Source of the DNA: Hemibagrus wyckioides
Taxonomy: Eukaryota > Chordata > Actinopteri > Siluriformes > Bagridae
NCBI RefSeq assembly: GCF_019097595.1
Contig: NC_080716.1
Coordinates: forward strand, 33,917,401 to 33,981,400
DNA: 64,000 bases
Direction of reading: 5' to 3'
The translations under genes and the position numbers were made by a program. The notes beneath the pieces were generated by a model, which saw only the letters and a list, made by a program, of their open reading frames with translations, made no database searches and was not told the DNA's origin. Within the stretch, counting starts at the first letter, position 1, and every line of letters begins with the position of its first letter. Shown piece after piece: positions 20,581 through 36,977 of this stretch.

Positions 20581-21495
20581 ACAGTTAACAGAAAAAACCG
20601 ATCATTGTGTTTTATTGTTATAGTGAAAATTGTCCAAAAATTATGAAAACATTAAAAATTAACTCACACTACAGTCGATAACAATTAATAAATAAACACC
20701 AATCCCTCTCTCTCTCACTGCTGCATGATTAAGGAGATCTGAAGCATGTTGTTTGATCGTCTCCTCGGCTGTGTCTTTGCTCCATTTCATTACTGCAGCT
20801 GCAAGAGAGGAAAAAGAAACAATTATATATAGACCATTTCATAAATGTAAACAATAAACATTTTGCAATGCTACTGTACATGTCTGGTCCTGAAGCATTT
20901 CCAGTGTCGTCATTTTTAAATCACAGATCTCTCAAAACCTTTTTCCATGTACAGATCACAGAGATATAGCCACAAACTCGTATATACACTGATCAGGTAT
21001 AACATTGTGAGCAGTGAGAGGTGAAGTGAATAAGACTGATGATCTCCTCATCATGGCACCTGTTAGTGGGGGGGATATATTAGGTAGTAAGTGAACATTT
21101 TGTCCTCAAAGTGGATGTTAGAAGCAGGAAAAATGAAGAGTAAGGATTTGAGCGAGTTTGACCAAAAGGGCCAAATTGTGATGGCTAGACCACTGGATCA
21201 GAGCATCTCCAAAACTACAGCTCTTGTGGGGTGTTCCTGGTCTGCAGTGGTCAGTATCTATCAAAAGTAAGGCTGAAAATCATAGAGGTAAATTAGTTGC
21301 CTCTAAGCTTGGTTTAGTCCATTTACTGTAACTACACACAGAGACGATTCAGGCCAAAGAAAACGGCAGAAAGTTTTCAAAGTTTGGGATCATTTCATAC
21401 TAAAACAGACAGAAAACTCTGTAGAGTGTGATTACTGTAAGACTGAACTGGTGTACCACAGCACTACAAGGTCCATACTTCAACATCTCAACACG

Positions 21496-21880
21496 GGGAA
21501 GTTAGTGTGATATTCGGACATTAGACATTCGGAAGCCGTATTTTGGGACCGTCGACAAATAAAAATCAGTGAAGACATATTGGTACTAGTTGAAGGAATA
21601 GTGATTTTTTTAAATTAAAAAATAAATAAATAATTACAAATTAATTCACATGATGCATAATTAATACTATCTATTAATTAAATTATTATTAATAAATTAA
21701 CAAAAGCAGCATGCAATGACACATGGCATATGTATATTGAAGAAGAAATTAGAATAACTGGGGCACGTAGCCAGGTAAGTAACAAGTACCACATTTCAGT
21801 CGTACAGAAATTTGTCGACGGTCCCTAAAATACTGCTTCCAAATGTCTGTCTAATGTCCGAATATCAAACTAACTTCACC
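21496..21880. mobile_element. Palindromic MITE inside the hAT element
   Basis: GAAGTTAGTGTGATATTCGG and GACCGTCGACAAAT on the left recur inverted on the right (GTCGACGGTCCC, CCGAATATCAAACTAACTTC). Arms are about 65-70 bp and the middle is AT-rich. It has no coding capacity. Confidence 0.7.
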
Positions 21881-22172
21881 GTGTTAATCTCTCATTCACA
21901 CACAGTCCCCGCTTTAAGTCCACGGAGTAGACACAAGCTTCACACTTCACTTAGATCAATATGAACGTTCACACTTAGCTTAACAATATGATTGCTAGTT
22001 GAAATTAAGGCCGGTATAAATGTATGTGGATTGTGGCTACATGTAGTGACTATTTAAGATCATAAATCAGTATGGTGGCTAGTTATGATGTCCCTAATTT
22101 AGCTACATTTTGTGAAAGCCTAAGCGTCATTCATTTTGATAGCCTCACTCTCTCCGTCACACACACACACAC

Positions 22173-25045
<2,873 letters not shown>

Positions 25046-25291
25046 AGTATGTAGAGAGACATTTAAGAGGGTTTATTCACCAAATAACTAATTTCATGTT
25101 ACAGAAAAATGTGTTAAGTAATTTGATGTGTATGGACTCTTGTTCTTGTTCCAAGTTTCCTTCCTGTCCAGTAATTTTTGCCTCTTACAAAAAAAGTCTT
25201 CCAGGAGGACAGTAAAGGCTTATGTCCTGCTTGAGCTGTAGTTAGACTGAAACGTCAAAATTAAGTTGGACAACATAAATGCAATGTTTAG

Positions 25292-25344
<53 letters not shown>
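25292..25344. repeat. (ATT)n microsatellite
   Basis: About 17 uninterrupted trinucleotide copies inside the hAT element. Confidence 0.95.
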
Positions 25345-26111
25345 TTGTTTTAGATTGTACTAATTTACCTTCTTTTGTAGTAATTAGGGTTTTTTTTAAA
25401 TTTATATATTTGTATTTGCATTTTGAATGACAATTAGATGCACTAAATAGGTTTAGATTTTATTTTCATTTTTGTAAACAGGAAACAACTTAGTTGTTCA
25501 TTTTAAGAGACCTGTCTTATTTTCTCTTACATATTTAGTATTCCTCTTTAATAAAGAAAAAGTACTCCTTATCCAATTACTCGATTAATCGATGGAATAA
25601 TCGGTAGAATACTCGATTACTAAAATAATCGATATCTGCAGCCCAAATCAAAAGTGGTCCAAGGAAGGAACAGTGGTGAACCGGCGACAGGGTCATGGGC
25701 GGTCAAGGCTCATTGATGCACGTGGGGAGAGAAGGCTGACCCGTGTGATCCGATCCAACAGACGAGCTACTGTTGCTCAAACTGCTGAAGAAGTTAATGC
25801 TGGTTCTGATAGAAAGGGGTCAGAATACACAGTGCATCACAGTTTGTTGTGTATGGGGATGCATGGCCACAGACCAGTCAAGGTGCCTATGCTGACCCCT
25901 GTGCACCACCGAAAGCATCCAACAATGAGCATCAGAACTGGACCATGGAGCAATGGAAGAAGGTGTCCTGGTCTGATGAATTACGTTTTCTTTTACATCA
26001 CATGGATGGGCAGGTGCGTGTGTGTCTCTTACCTGGGGAATACATGGCACCAGGATGCACTATGGGAAACAGGCAAACCGGCAGTGGTCATAATGTTTTG
26101 GCTGATCAGTG

Positions 26112-26697
26112 CAGATACATCCACACGTGTATATCAGGGCTGGACATTAACGCTTGTCTGGGGCACGTGGTTTAATTTCATACTAATGTCAAAAGTATCA
26201 CAGCATTTTTTCCAATATTTAACAATAGTAGTATTGCAGTGTAAATACATTCATGTACTGCTAATTCATCTCCAGACTTCTCACTTCACTGCTGAGGAGT
26301 CACCTTGTGGGTTTTGTTTTTTTTGGAAATCTAAAGACTTTACTTAGTTAGTTCCAGGTTTAAGAGAGAATCCAAACACTGAAGAACACAGTCTTAATTT
26401 GAATGTTGATATTTTTAATCACATGATAAATAAAGGATATCAATATCAATTAGTACTGGTCCTGACTGACTCACCCGAGTTAAATGATCCGATTCCGCAT
26501 ATTAACTCATGATTCATGAGTCCGAGGTCTAAATTAACACGATTCTTTTTTTATTTTATTTTTATTTTATTTTATTTTATTTTTTTTAATGAAACAATAC
26601 AGAACATTATATATTATACATTAACATTAACACAGTTATTAAACATATCAGAGAAAAAAGAAGTTAGAAAGAAAGAAAAACAAATGTGCTGCCAGGG

Positions 26698-26739
<42 letters not shown>

Positions 26740-26789
26740 CAGTATAAGAAATTAACGTATTAAGAAGACGGCTGCTACCGTGTTCATCG
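26112..26789. other. Intergenic, low-complexity tracts
   Basis: Holds a T/A-rich run at 26540-26590 and a (GA)n run at 26704-26735. No gene recognised. Confidence 0.5.
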
Positions 26790-27254
26790 ACTGGTTCAGC
26801 TGATTCTCAGTGGACTCGTGGAGCCGGGTTATAGACCGATTCAGCTGATTCTCAGTGGACTCGTGGAGCCGGGTTATAGACCGATTCAGCTGATTCTCAG
26901 TGGACTCGTGGAGCCGGGTTATAGACCGATTCAGCTGATTCTCAGTGGACCCATGGAGCCGGGTTATACACTGATTCAGCTGATTCTCAGTGGACTCGTG
27001 GAGTCGGGTTATAGACTGATTCAGCTGATTCTCAGTGGACTCTTGGAGTCGGGTTATACACTGATTCAGCTGATTCTCAGTGGACTCGTGGAGTCGGGTT
27101 ATAGACTGATTCAGCTGATTCTCAGTGGACTCGTGGAGTCGGGTTATAGACTGATTCAGCTGATTCTCAGTGGACTCCTGGAGTCGGGTTATAGACTGAT
27201 TCAGCTGATTCTTAGTGGACTCATGGAGTCGGGTTATAGACTGATTCAGCTGAG
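26790..27254. repeat. 45-bp minisatellite, about 10 copies, open on both strands
   Basis: The unit contains GGGTTATAGACCGATTCAGC and GATTCTCAGTGGACTCGTGG with a 45-bp step. Because 45 is a multiple of three, a frame stays open on both strands. The plus strand gives a repeat around EPGYRPIQLILSG (first ATG at 26953), and the minus strand gives HESTENQLNRSITRL with no ATG. Coding use is not shown. The simplest reading is a non-coding minisatellite. Confidence 0.85.
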
Positions 27255-28320
27255 AATCTTATGTTTAGTCTCAGCACCTCCAAAGTGCATGATTCTTAAA
27301 TGCTGATTAATAGGTAATATTAAGTTATAGTTATACTTTTTGCACATTTTGCATTTTTGTTCAGTATTTAAGATATTTATTTGTATTCCATTTGGATACT
27401 TTTACTTTTAACATATTTCACTTTTGGTTAATATAACTGATTTGCACATTTTTCATTTTTATATTTGTGATAAAGTTTGTGTGTGTGTGTGTGTGTGGCA
27501 CTGGTATGGTAAGTCTTGATTCTGTGCTCATTAAATTATTATAGTGTATAATCACCTGCATTAATCCCACCATTCAATCACTATATATATTTCCCAGCAG
27601 TATTAGAGTTTGTACAGGAAACGAGGGCTATTAAAGAATCACTGAATCACTGATTCGATTCATTTCAGTGAGTGACTCAACGAGACCCGAGTCTTTAAAA
27701 AGAATCGTTTTTATTACCGCTAGTCCGCACCAACTAACCGGAAACCTCCAAGCACCAAACACGTCACTTCCGTAAACCCAATAATAACCGTTAAAATAGT
27801 CTCTATGTGTAAAGACACCTGTATTCATACACCAAGTCCACATATTAGTATAAAATATCAAGGTTTGAATCCCTTGTACACAACTGTACTCTAACCTGCT
27901 GCGACACGCTGCTCTGACCAAAAGAGGACAAAATTAAAACATCTATCCAACAGCTAGCTTTGTCCCATCATGGTAACTAGCTACCGTTAGCTAAACGCTG
28001 GTTTCAGTCAGAGTTAGCGTTAGGAGCTAACCGGGCATTACTTTAGAAAACTGCCATAGCAGAAGAAAATATTCCCAACTGTAACGGTGCCGTTAGCTCG
28101 TTTCTGCTTGATTTAACATGACCGTCATGTAGGACGGCTAACGTGCTAGCTAGCTAACCTAGCACCAACATTTGTAGCTAGCTAACATTAGCCCTAATGC
28201 TAGCTCGACGTGTTAGTTGCCTAGCGCTTAGTTATTTAGACAAAGCTTGTTCAGTCTCTTCTGCTAACGTTACAGTTGTGAGGATTTTCTTCTGCTGTGG
28301 CAGTTTTCAAAAGTAATGCC
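27255..28320. other. Intergenic; GCTAGC/GTTAGC-rich stretch
   Basis: From about 27960 to 28250 the sequence is unusually rich in GCTAGC, GTTAGC and CTAACGTTA words, a composition often seen near teleost promoters. A (GT)n run lies at 27478-27498. No exon is supported. Confidence 0.45.
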
Positions 28321-28354
28321 GGTGTTGTGTCCAACTCTGTTTGGGGATCTGTTT

Positions 28355-28610
28355 CCCCCTAGCCCCGCCCCCGGACATACTTTCTTCCAGAAGTCTACAA
28401 TATAAAGCTAACACTAAGTACATTTATAATCGGAACTTAGTTGATCTTACCTTAAGTGTCTTCAACTATCTGGATGAGTTGTGACTTTTGTCTTGCTGTA
28501 ACACGGTCCTGACAAGAGCAGAACATCACATGGACTACAAGCAGGAGACTCGAGCATGGAGGGGAACCGCCGTCTGATCTGAACTGCGCATGCGCGAGGG
28601 ACCGCTATAT
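28355..28610 (-). promoter_or_regulatory. Possible promoter / non-coding first exon on the minus strand
   Basis: It contains a perfect NRF1-type palindrome TGCGCATGCGCG (28585-28596) and a GC box AGCCCCGCCCCC (28361-28372). On the minus strand, CTTAAG followed by GTAAGATC gives a good donor with the exon edge at 28451. The short frame after the ATG near 28557 stops quickly, so any exon here would be non-coding. The downstream gene is not identified. Confidence 0.35.
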
Positions 28611-29013
28611 ACGGCAATTCTACTTTCACGAACTCGATAGTTATGATTACATTTTCATAGGAGGATGGCATTGACTAGGTTTTTATTTTTTAATTTAGTT
28701 TTTGAAAGATTCAAGAACAATTGTCAAAGAATCAAACAACTTGGACAGTACACTATAACAGCAATATGAACATTATGCTATGACAGACAACCACACACCA
28801 CAACTGACAATAACAATATTTGAAATAAATTGATTGTTCATATTTCTAATTCATGCACCTGTTGTACTCGTCCCTAGACATAAAAACAAATAAAAAACTC
28901 CTATCCAGACAGTCAAATACCAAACCAATTATCTACACTCAAGAGGGGACATAGTCAGACATTGTGGTGGGTGTGTGTGTGTCTCTCTCTCTCTCTCTCT
29001 CTCTATTAGAAAA

Positions 29014-29087
29014 CAGGAAGTGGTAAAGTGCTAAAGCTTTAACTCACACTTCTGCTCTGTCAGTCAGTCAGTCATTAGAGGGACAGG
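29014..29087 (+). promoter_or_regulatory. Candidate promoter/5'UTR of gene B
   Basis: CAGGAAGTG at 29014-29022 is an ETS-family core (PU.1 and relatives), 66 bp before the leader ATG, with no TATA box in sight. The block shared with copy 1 starts at 29037, so this ETS core is not shared. Copy 1 has a similar purine run (GAGGAAGG, 17500-17507). Known myeloid receptor promoters often use ETS sites, but function here is inferred. Confidence 0.35.
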
Positions 29088-29258
29088 ATGGAGCTCAGTC
29101 CACTCTCTGTGATGCTCTGTGAGTAAATGTTCTCTTTGTGTCTTCATTAGAGTGAGTGGTGGGGTATAAAGTTGTTCATCTGCAGTCTGAATGTCCTGAG
29201 TGATGATCTTATTGTGTGATTAGGACATTGTGTGTACTTCAGCATGACTGCTCAGGTG
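29037..29258 (+). repeat. Leader-exon duplication block, copy 2
   Basis: Gap-free partner of 17551-17772, with one visible substitution. After position 29258 the two copies diverge and later rejoin more loosely (ATCTTCTG, CTGTATACAGAAAGG). Confidence 0.9.
29088..29118 (+). CDS. Gene B leader exon 1
   Basis: Encodes MELSPLSVML plus one base before the donor GTGAGTAAA. The hydrophobic core is completed by the exon at 40847. Identical in sequence to 17602-17632. Confidence 0.78.
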
Positions 29259-32200
29259 TATTGTGTATTGTTGGAATCTGTACCTGATGGTCATCTTCTG
29301 CTGGTGTTTGCTGTATACAGAAAGGTTTTAACAAAACCATGTTAGCTTTAACTAGACTAGAGAAAATGCGTTATAACCTACCTACGTGTGAAAGCAACAA
29401 CTAACTTTTAAATGTTGATAACAGATAGATTTAACTCCACTGACATCATCAAACTCTTTTAAAGTCAGAAGCAGTCAGTTGGAGACAAAACAACTATTCA
29501 GAGTGATAAGATGTAAGAAGATGCCATCACTGGCCATTTTATTAGGAACGCTATACTATCACTGTTACTGGGATATAAATAAATATTCTTATTTAAAAGG
29601 TTAGGAGATTTCATACTTTTTGCTATTCATCATCATGTGAAGCAATTTTTCACATAGGAAGCTACAGTGGTCGTCTATGCCAGGAATATTGTTTATACAA
29701 TTAATGATAATGAATTTATAAGTTATCTTTAGAAAAATTGTAAAAAGAACATATTGCGGTGCTCAGGTTTGCTCAGGACTACTAGTGATGCTCCCCAAAA
29801 TGAGAAGAACCTAAAAACATGCGAGCTGTGCTGTGATCAACTCATATAATCATTAAACAATCTTCAGGGTTCATTTCATTTTATTTATGGTTAATGAATC
29901 TGAAGTCTGTCCTGGGGACATTAACATGTGAAACTTTGAAGCATCTCAGTGACCTTTTAAGATGAAAATATTTGCACATTGCATGCATTTAAGTTGTTGA
30001 TGTGATGCTTATTTCTGAGCCTATAACCTGCATCATGCAGTAAAAATTAAGATGCATTAGACCCATTGTCCAGTTTTCAAATTGTCAATTTGTGTGAGGC
30101 TGTGTCCAGTCTGGGCTTTGCTTCCTTTTCTTGTCTGACAGCAGTGATCTTCTGCGGTTGTGGTCTATCCAAAGTTCCATATTTTCTGCATTCTGAGATT
30201 CTTTTATTCAGTGCTCTTTTGAGGAGCAGAGGTACTAGCATGTGGTAGTGAAGCGGAAGGTTCCAGAAGGACAAAGACAGAACTTAACTTACTGCCCTGA
30301 ACATGCCCCATGATACTCAACCTGAGCTCCACGAGGGTGAGGAGCGCTTGCTGCCACCTGATTGATTGATAGTGTTAGAGGCCTGCGGTGGGCCGTCAGG
30401 GCCAGCAAGGCCTTCTCTACTGGCCTAAACAGCAGTGATCTGAATCACTGACTTGCATTTTAATATATTTAATATATTTTTCCATGAATGTGTATTAAAT
30501 TATTCCCGATATTCTATTCTCTACATTTCATAGCTTTTCTCTCGTTGTGCTGCTCCCAGTAGTGTATATTTATGATAAGAGTATTTATCCGATCATATTT
30601 CAGCCAGTGGCTGACATCATGTGTTGCCAGGGTGAAAGAAATCTGCCTTAAGGCCTTCAGAATCAATAGTGCAGACGCCCGGAGCTTAAAATAAGTGGCA
30701 ATGAAATTGTTACATTAACCAATAAGATTTCGAGTTGGCGTCACTGGGGCCATCTAGCAGGCATACGATTACATCAGCAATTTCCCGTCCTTTGATTGGA
30801 TAACTGGAGTAGTCAGAGGCAGTGAACCGCACAAACTAAATAAAGTATATATATTTTAACTCACATCTGTATGGCTGACAGAGGAGAAGAAATTGATTTG
30901 GTCACAGACATCCTTACAAATGCATTTTCAAGGTAGACTGTAATAAAATGGACTATTCCTTGTGAGGTGTGAAATACTGTAGCCTAATTTCTTTTTTACT
31001 TTGCTATTTAATGATTGAATAGTATCTATTGTCGTAGCGTCATAATGATGGTATAGAGGTGGATTAATTCAGGAAGGACACCAGTGAAGGCCTAGGTGTG
31101 AAATGCACGGCCCACCACTGGAGGCCTGAGAGGGCAGAGAGCAGGTCACTGGTGCAAATTCACCTGTGAAGAAGGGTGTCTGGGGGGTGAGGGAGGTGAA
31201 GTGTGAAGATGTACGTGTGAAAGCAGTCGTTAACTTTTAACTTCTGATAATGTGCTTAAATTTAACTCCACTGACATCACTGAAATCTTTAAAGACACAC
31301 TGAAAATCACCATTTACAGTCAGAGACACAGCAGAGTCAGCTGGAGACAAACCAGTTATTTAGTGTGATAATATTTCTGATCATACCCTCACTGGCCACT
31401 TTATTAGGGTTATTATTATCTATTATCCTATTACTGGAACACTATACTATTATCATTACTGGTTATATTATATATGGGCAATAAGGATACTATGATACTA
31501 TTACAAAAGAATACACAATATGAATAATAATTCTTATTTAAAAATTCAGGTTTCGTCATTTTTGCTATTCATCATCCTCAGAAACTTTTTCCTGGTCAGA
31601 AGCTACAGTGCTCGCCTATAGAATGAATTTAAGTTGGGAATGCTGGTGCAGCAGGTTGTGTTATCTCTAAAAAGAAAGTGTAAAAAGAATATATTGTGGT
31701 GCTCAGGTTTGCTCTGGACCACTAGTGATGTTCCTCACATGAGAAGAAGGTGCTGTGCTGTGATCAACTTCAGGAAACATTTTATACTGGTTAAGGTAAC
31801 ATTTTTGTTATGGTCTGTACTGTGAAGCATCTCAGTGTAATAAGTTCATTCTAATACACACTAACGTCAAACTATTGTCTAGTCTTATTCACTTATTTGG
31901 GTCAAATTTATCAAAGAATTATTCAAAAATTAACACTTCTCATTAGCCTTTTACACTGACACACACAGGGCAGTGACAGTTGTGGTTTAGCTTCTTTTTC
32001 TCTGTTCAGCAGTGAAGAAGGGGAGGAGGTGTGAAGCTGGATGTGTTAAAGCAATAACTGACTTTTCAAGATGAAAATATTTGCATGTTGCATGCATTCA
32101 ATATGTTTATGACATCTTGTCCAGTTCTTCTTCTTTCGGCTTTTCCCTTCAGGGGTCGCCACAGCGAATCATCTCTCTCCACCTATCCCTATCTTCTGCA

Positions 32201-35200
32201 TCCTCAACACTTGCACCCACTAGCTTTATATCCTCGTTTATTACATCCATATACCTCCTCTTTGAATTCCTCTTTGCCTCCTGCTTGGCACTAGCAATTC
32301 CACTGCTGCCTCTCCTAGACACTTCCAGACCTCCACCTGGATGTCGTCAGGACCAACTGCCTTTCCACTTTTTATCCTCTTCAAAGCCTTCCTGACTTCA
32401 TCCTTTCTAATCTTATCTACTTTCTGTTCCACAGAGTTCACCCCTTCTACTCTTTTTTCAATCTCATTTTACTCATTCATCAGCTCTTAAAGTACTCCTT
32501 CCATCTCCTCTGTACACTCTCCTCACTTATGAGCACCTTTCCATCTCTATCCTTAATAACTCTAACTTGCTGCACATCCTTCACATCTCGATCCTTCTGC
32601 CTAGCTAACCTGTACAAGTCCTTCTCTCCTTCTCTAGTGTCTAACCTAATGTACAACTCATCATACGCCTTCTGCTTGGCCTTAGACACCTCCCTCTTCA
32701 CTCTGCGCTGTAACTTGTATACCTGTCTATTCTCTTCCTCTGAATACTATCCTGAACTTCCTCATTCCACCACCAAGTCTCCTTATCTTCTTTCCTCCTT
32801 CCAGATGACACACCCAGCATCTTTCTTCCTGTCTCCCTGATCACTTCTGTAGTTTCCCAGTCATCTGGCAGCACTACCTGACCACCCAGAGCCTGCCTCA
32901 ACTTCTGTCTAAATTCCTCACAACATTCCTCCTTTTTCAGCTTCCACCACTAGGTTTTCTTCTCTATCTCTATCTTTGACCTCTTCTTCTTACAGACCAT
33001 CAAAGTCATCCTACACACCACCATCCTATGCTGTCTGGCTACACTCTCTCCCACTACCACTTTACAGTCACTAATCTCTTTCAGATTGCCTCTTCTACAC
33101 AGTTGTTTATGACAAATTCTGAGGCTGCCACCTGCATCATGCAGTAAAAATCAAGATGCATTAGACCAGATGTCCAGTATTCAAATGGTCAGTTTGGGTG
33201 AGCCTGTGTCCACTTTGGGCTTGGATTCCTTTTCCTGTCTGACAGGAGTGATCTTCTGCTGTTGTAGTCAAATCGCCTCAAAGTTCCATGTTTTGTGCAT
33301 TCTGAGATTCTTCTTAAAGAGGCTGTATGACATATGCTGCATTCAGGAGGCTGGGTGGAAGGCAAAAAAAGTGGTCTTTTATTCAGTGCACTTTTGGGTA
33401 AAGGGCAGCGGAGGGATAGAAGGCACATTGAGGAGCAGAGGTGCTAGCATGCAGGCAAAAATAGAACTTGACCGCCCGAGCATGATAAGCCCCATGATAT
33501 TCTCACTGTAGCTCCAACAGGAGAAGAAGCTCTTGCTGCCTGACTGGCTGCCTGTTTGGCTCTCTTCTGCCACCCTGTCCTGCAGCCTCGCTAACTCCTG
33601 CTTTCCTCAGTGAGGCTGTTGAAATTGTTCTGTTCTTTCAGCACTCATGCAGTAGAGAGGAGCATTTTTCTGCTGCTTGTGGGCAGCGGTGTGGGCACGG
33701 CCTTCACTATATAGAAAGGTTTAAACAAAACCATGTGAACATTAACTAAAAATTCAGAGAAAATGTCTTATAACCTACATTTCCATTTTTGTTACTATTA
33801 TGGTCTGTACAGAGATGTTCACTATAATACACCTTAATACTAAACTAATGCACAGAACATTTTTTTAAAAAATGAATCACAAGCCATGAATTACAAATGA
33901 TCAGTAATTATTATTTCCATGTGAAAAATAAGAACAATATTTTTATGCAGAAACAAGCACTTCTCATTAGTCCTGTACACACAGTACACACAGTGATAGT
34001 GTTAGAGGTTGTGTTAAAAAGAAATTGTAAAAAGAATATATTGGGGTGATCAGGTTTGCTCTGGAACACTAGTGATGTTCCTCACATGAGAAGATAGCAC
34101 TGTTCTGTGATCCACTTCAGGAAACTTTTAATGCTGGTTATGGTTGCAGGAACTCTAGAGCTTATACTGGAGAATATACTTTATAACCTACAGTAATATG
34201 TTTGTCACTATTATGGTCTGTACTGTGAAGCACCTCAGTGTGATAATGTCATTCTAATACACACTGTTGTTTAGTTTTATTCACTTATTTGGGTCAAATT
34301 TATCAAAGAATTCTGCAGAATAAACACTTCTAATTAGCCTTTTATACTGACACACACAGGGCAGTGACAGCTTTAGAGGCCAGAGATTGGCGGTTGTGGT
34401 TTAGCTTCTTTTTTGATCTGTTCAACAGTAAAGAAGGGAGGAGGTGTGAAGCTGGATGTGTTAAAGCAATAACTGACTTCTCAAGCTGAAAATATTTGCT
34501 TGTTGCATGCATAAATATTGTTGATGACAAATTCTGAGTCTATCACCTGCATCATGCAGTAAAAATCAAGATGCATTAGACCAGATGTCCAGGTTTTAAA
34601 AGGACAGTTTGGGCAAGTCTTCTTTAGGCTTGTATTCCTTTTCTTGTCTGACAGGAGTGATCTTCTGCTGTTGTGGTCTATCTGCCTCAAAGTTCCAAGT
34701 TTTGAGCAATCTGAGATTCTGCTTAAAGACTGGCTGTTTGAGATATGCTGCATTCAGGAGGCTGGGTGGAGTGAAAAAAAGTCTTCTTTTATTCAGTGCA
34801 GGGTAAAGGACAGTGGAGGGATGGAAGGTTAATGGAGGCGCAGAGGTGCTAGCATGCAGTGGTGAAACATGCTAAACGTGCAGAAGTCCCAAACATGCTG
34901 AGCCCCATGATATTCACCCGGAAGCTCAAGGAGGGTGAGGAGCTCTTGCCACTGTCTGATTGGCTCTCTCCTTACGCCCTGTCCTGCAGCCTCACTAACT
35001 AATTCACACTAATTCACACTAATACCAAACTATTGTCTAGTTTTATTTACTAATTTGAGGCAAATTTATCAAAGAATTATGTAGAAATAAACACTTCTCA
35101 TTAACCTTATACTCTGACACACACAGGGCAGTGACAGTTTTAGAGGCCTGAGGACAGAAACAAGTTGGCAGTTGTGGTCTAGCTTCTTTTTTCTCTGTTC

Positions 35201-36224
35201 AGCAGTGAGGAAGGGGAGGAGGTGTGAAGCTGCATGTGTTAAAGCACTAACTGACTTTTCAAGATGAAAATATTTGCATGTTGCATGCATTCAAGATTTT
35301 TATGATAAATTCGGAGCCTACCACCTGCATCATGCAGTAAAAATCCAGATGCATTAGACCAGATGTCGAGTTTTCAAATTGTCAGTTTGGGTGAGTCTGT
35401 GTCCACTCTGGGCTTGGATTCCTTTCCTTGTCTGACAGGATCCTTGGTGGAGATCATCAAGAGCACCAATTTGAGAGCGTCCTGAGCAGCTGCATCACTG
35501 CCTGGTTTGGGAACTGCATCGTCTTGGATCGCAAGACCCTTCAGCAGATAGTGAGGACAGCTGAAAAGATAATAAGAGTTTCTCTTCCCTCTATCACAGA
35601 CATTTACACTGCACGCTGCATCTGCAAAGCTAACAGCATTGTGGCTGACCCCACACACCCCTCACACACACTCTTACACACCCCACACACCCCTCACACA
35701 CACTCTTACACACCCCACACACCCCTCACACACACTCTTACACACCCCACACACCCCTCACACACACTCTTACACACCCCACACACCCCTCACACACACT
35801 CTTACACACCCCTCACACACACTCTTCACCCTCCTGCCATCTGGAAAGAGGTACCGGAGCATTCGGACCCTCACAACCAGACTGTGTAACAGTTTCTTTC
35901 CTCAAGCCATCAGGGTCCTCAACACCCAGGACTGAACTGTTCTACACTCTCACACACACACACACTCAGGACTGAACTGTTCTACACTCTCACACACACA
36001 AACCCAGGACTGAACTGTTCTACACTCTCACACACACACACCCAGGACTGAACTGTTCTACACTCTCTCACACACACACACTCAGGACTGAACTGTTCTA
36101 CACTCTCTCACACACACACACTCAGGACAGAACTGTTCTACACTCTCTCACACACACACACACTCAGGACTGAACTGTTCTACACTCTCTCACACACACA
36201 CACTCAGGACTGAACTGTTCTACA

Positions 36225-36257
<33 letters not shown>

Positions 36258-36316
36258 AGGACTGAACTGTTCTACACTCTCTCACACACACACACCCAGG
36301 ACTGAACTGTTCTACA

Positions 36317-36359
<43 letters not shown>

Positions 36360-36626
36360 AGGACTGAACTGTTCTATACTCTCTCTCTCACACACACTTA
36401 GGACTGAACTGTTCTATACTCTCTCACACACACACACTTAGGACTGAACTGTTCTACACTCTCTCACACACACACACTCAGGACTGAACTGTTCTACACT
36501 CTCTCACACACACACACACACACACTCAGGACTGAACTGTTCTACACTCTCTCACACACACACACTTAGGACTGAACTGTTCTACACTCTCTCACACACA
36601 CACACCCAGGACTGAACTGTTCTACA

Positions 36627-36659
<33 letters not shown>

Positions 36660-36863
36660 AGGACTGAACTGTTCTATACTCTCACACACACACACACACA
36701 CTCAGGACTGAACTGTTCTACACTCTCTCACACACACACACACACACACACTCAGGACTGAACTGTATACAACTCTCTGTCTCTCACACACATCACTCTC
36801 TTTCTTGACTGTGTGGATGCACACACACACACACACACTCAGGACTGAACTGTTCTACACACT

Positions 36864-36898
<35 letters not shown>

Positions 36899-36921
36899 AG
36901 GACTGAACTGTTCTACACACT

Positions 36922-36977
<56 letters not shown>

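Noticed and set aside
28462..28671. Minus-strand 69-residue frame in the possible promoter
   Set aside because: No motif, it spans the NRF1 site and proposed start region, and it ends soon after; more likely non-coding.
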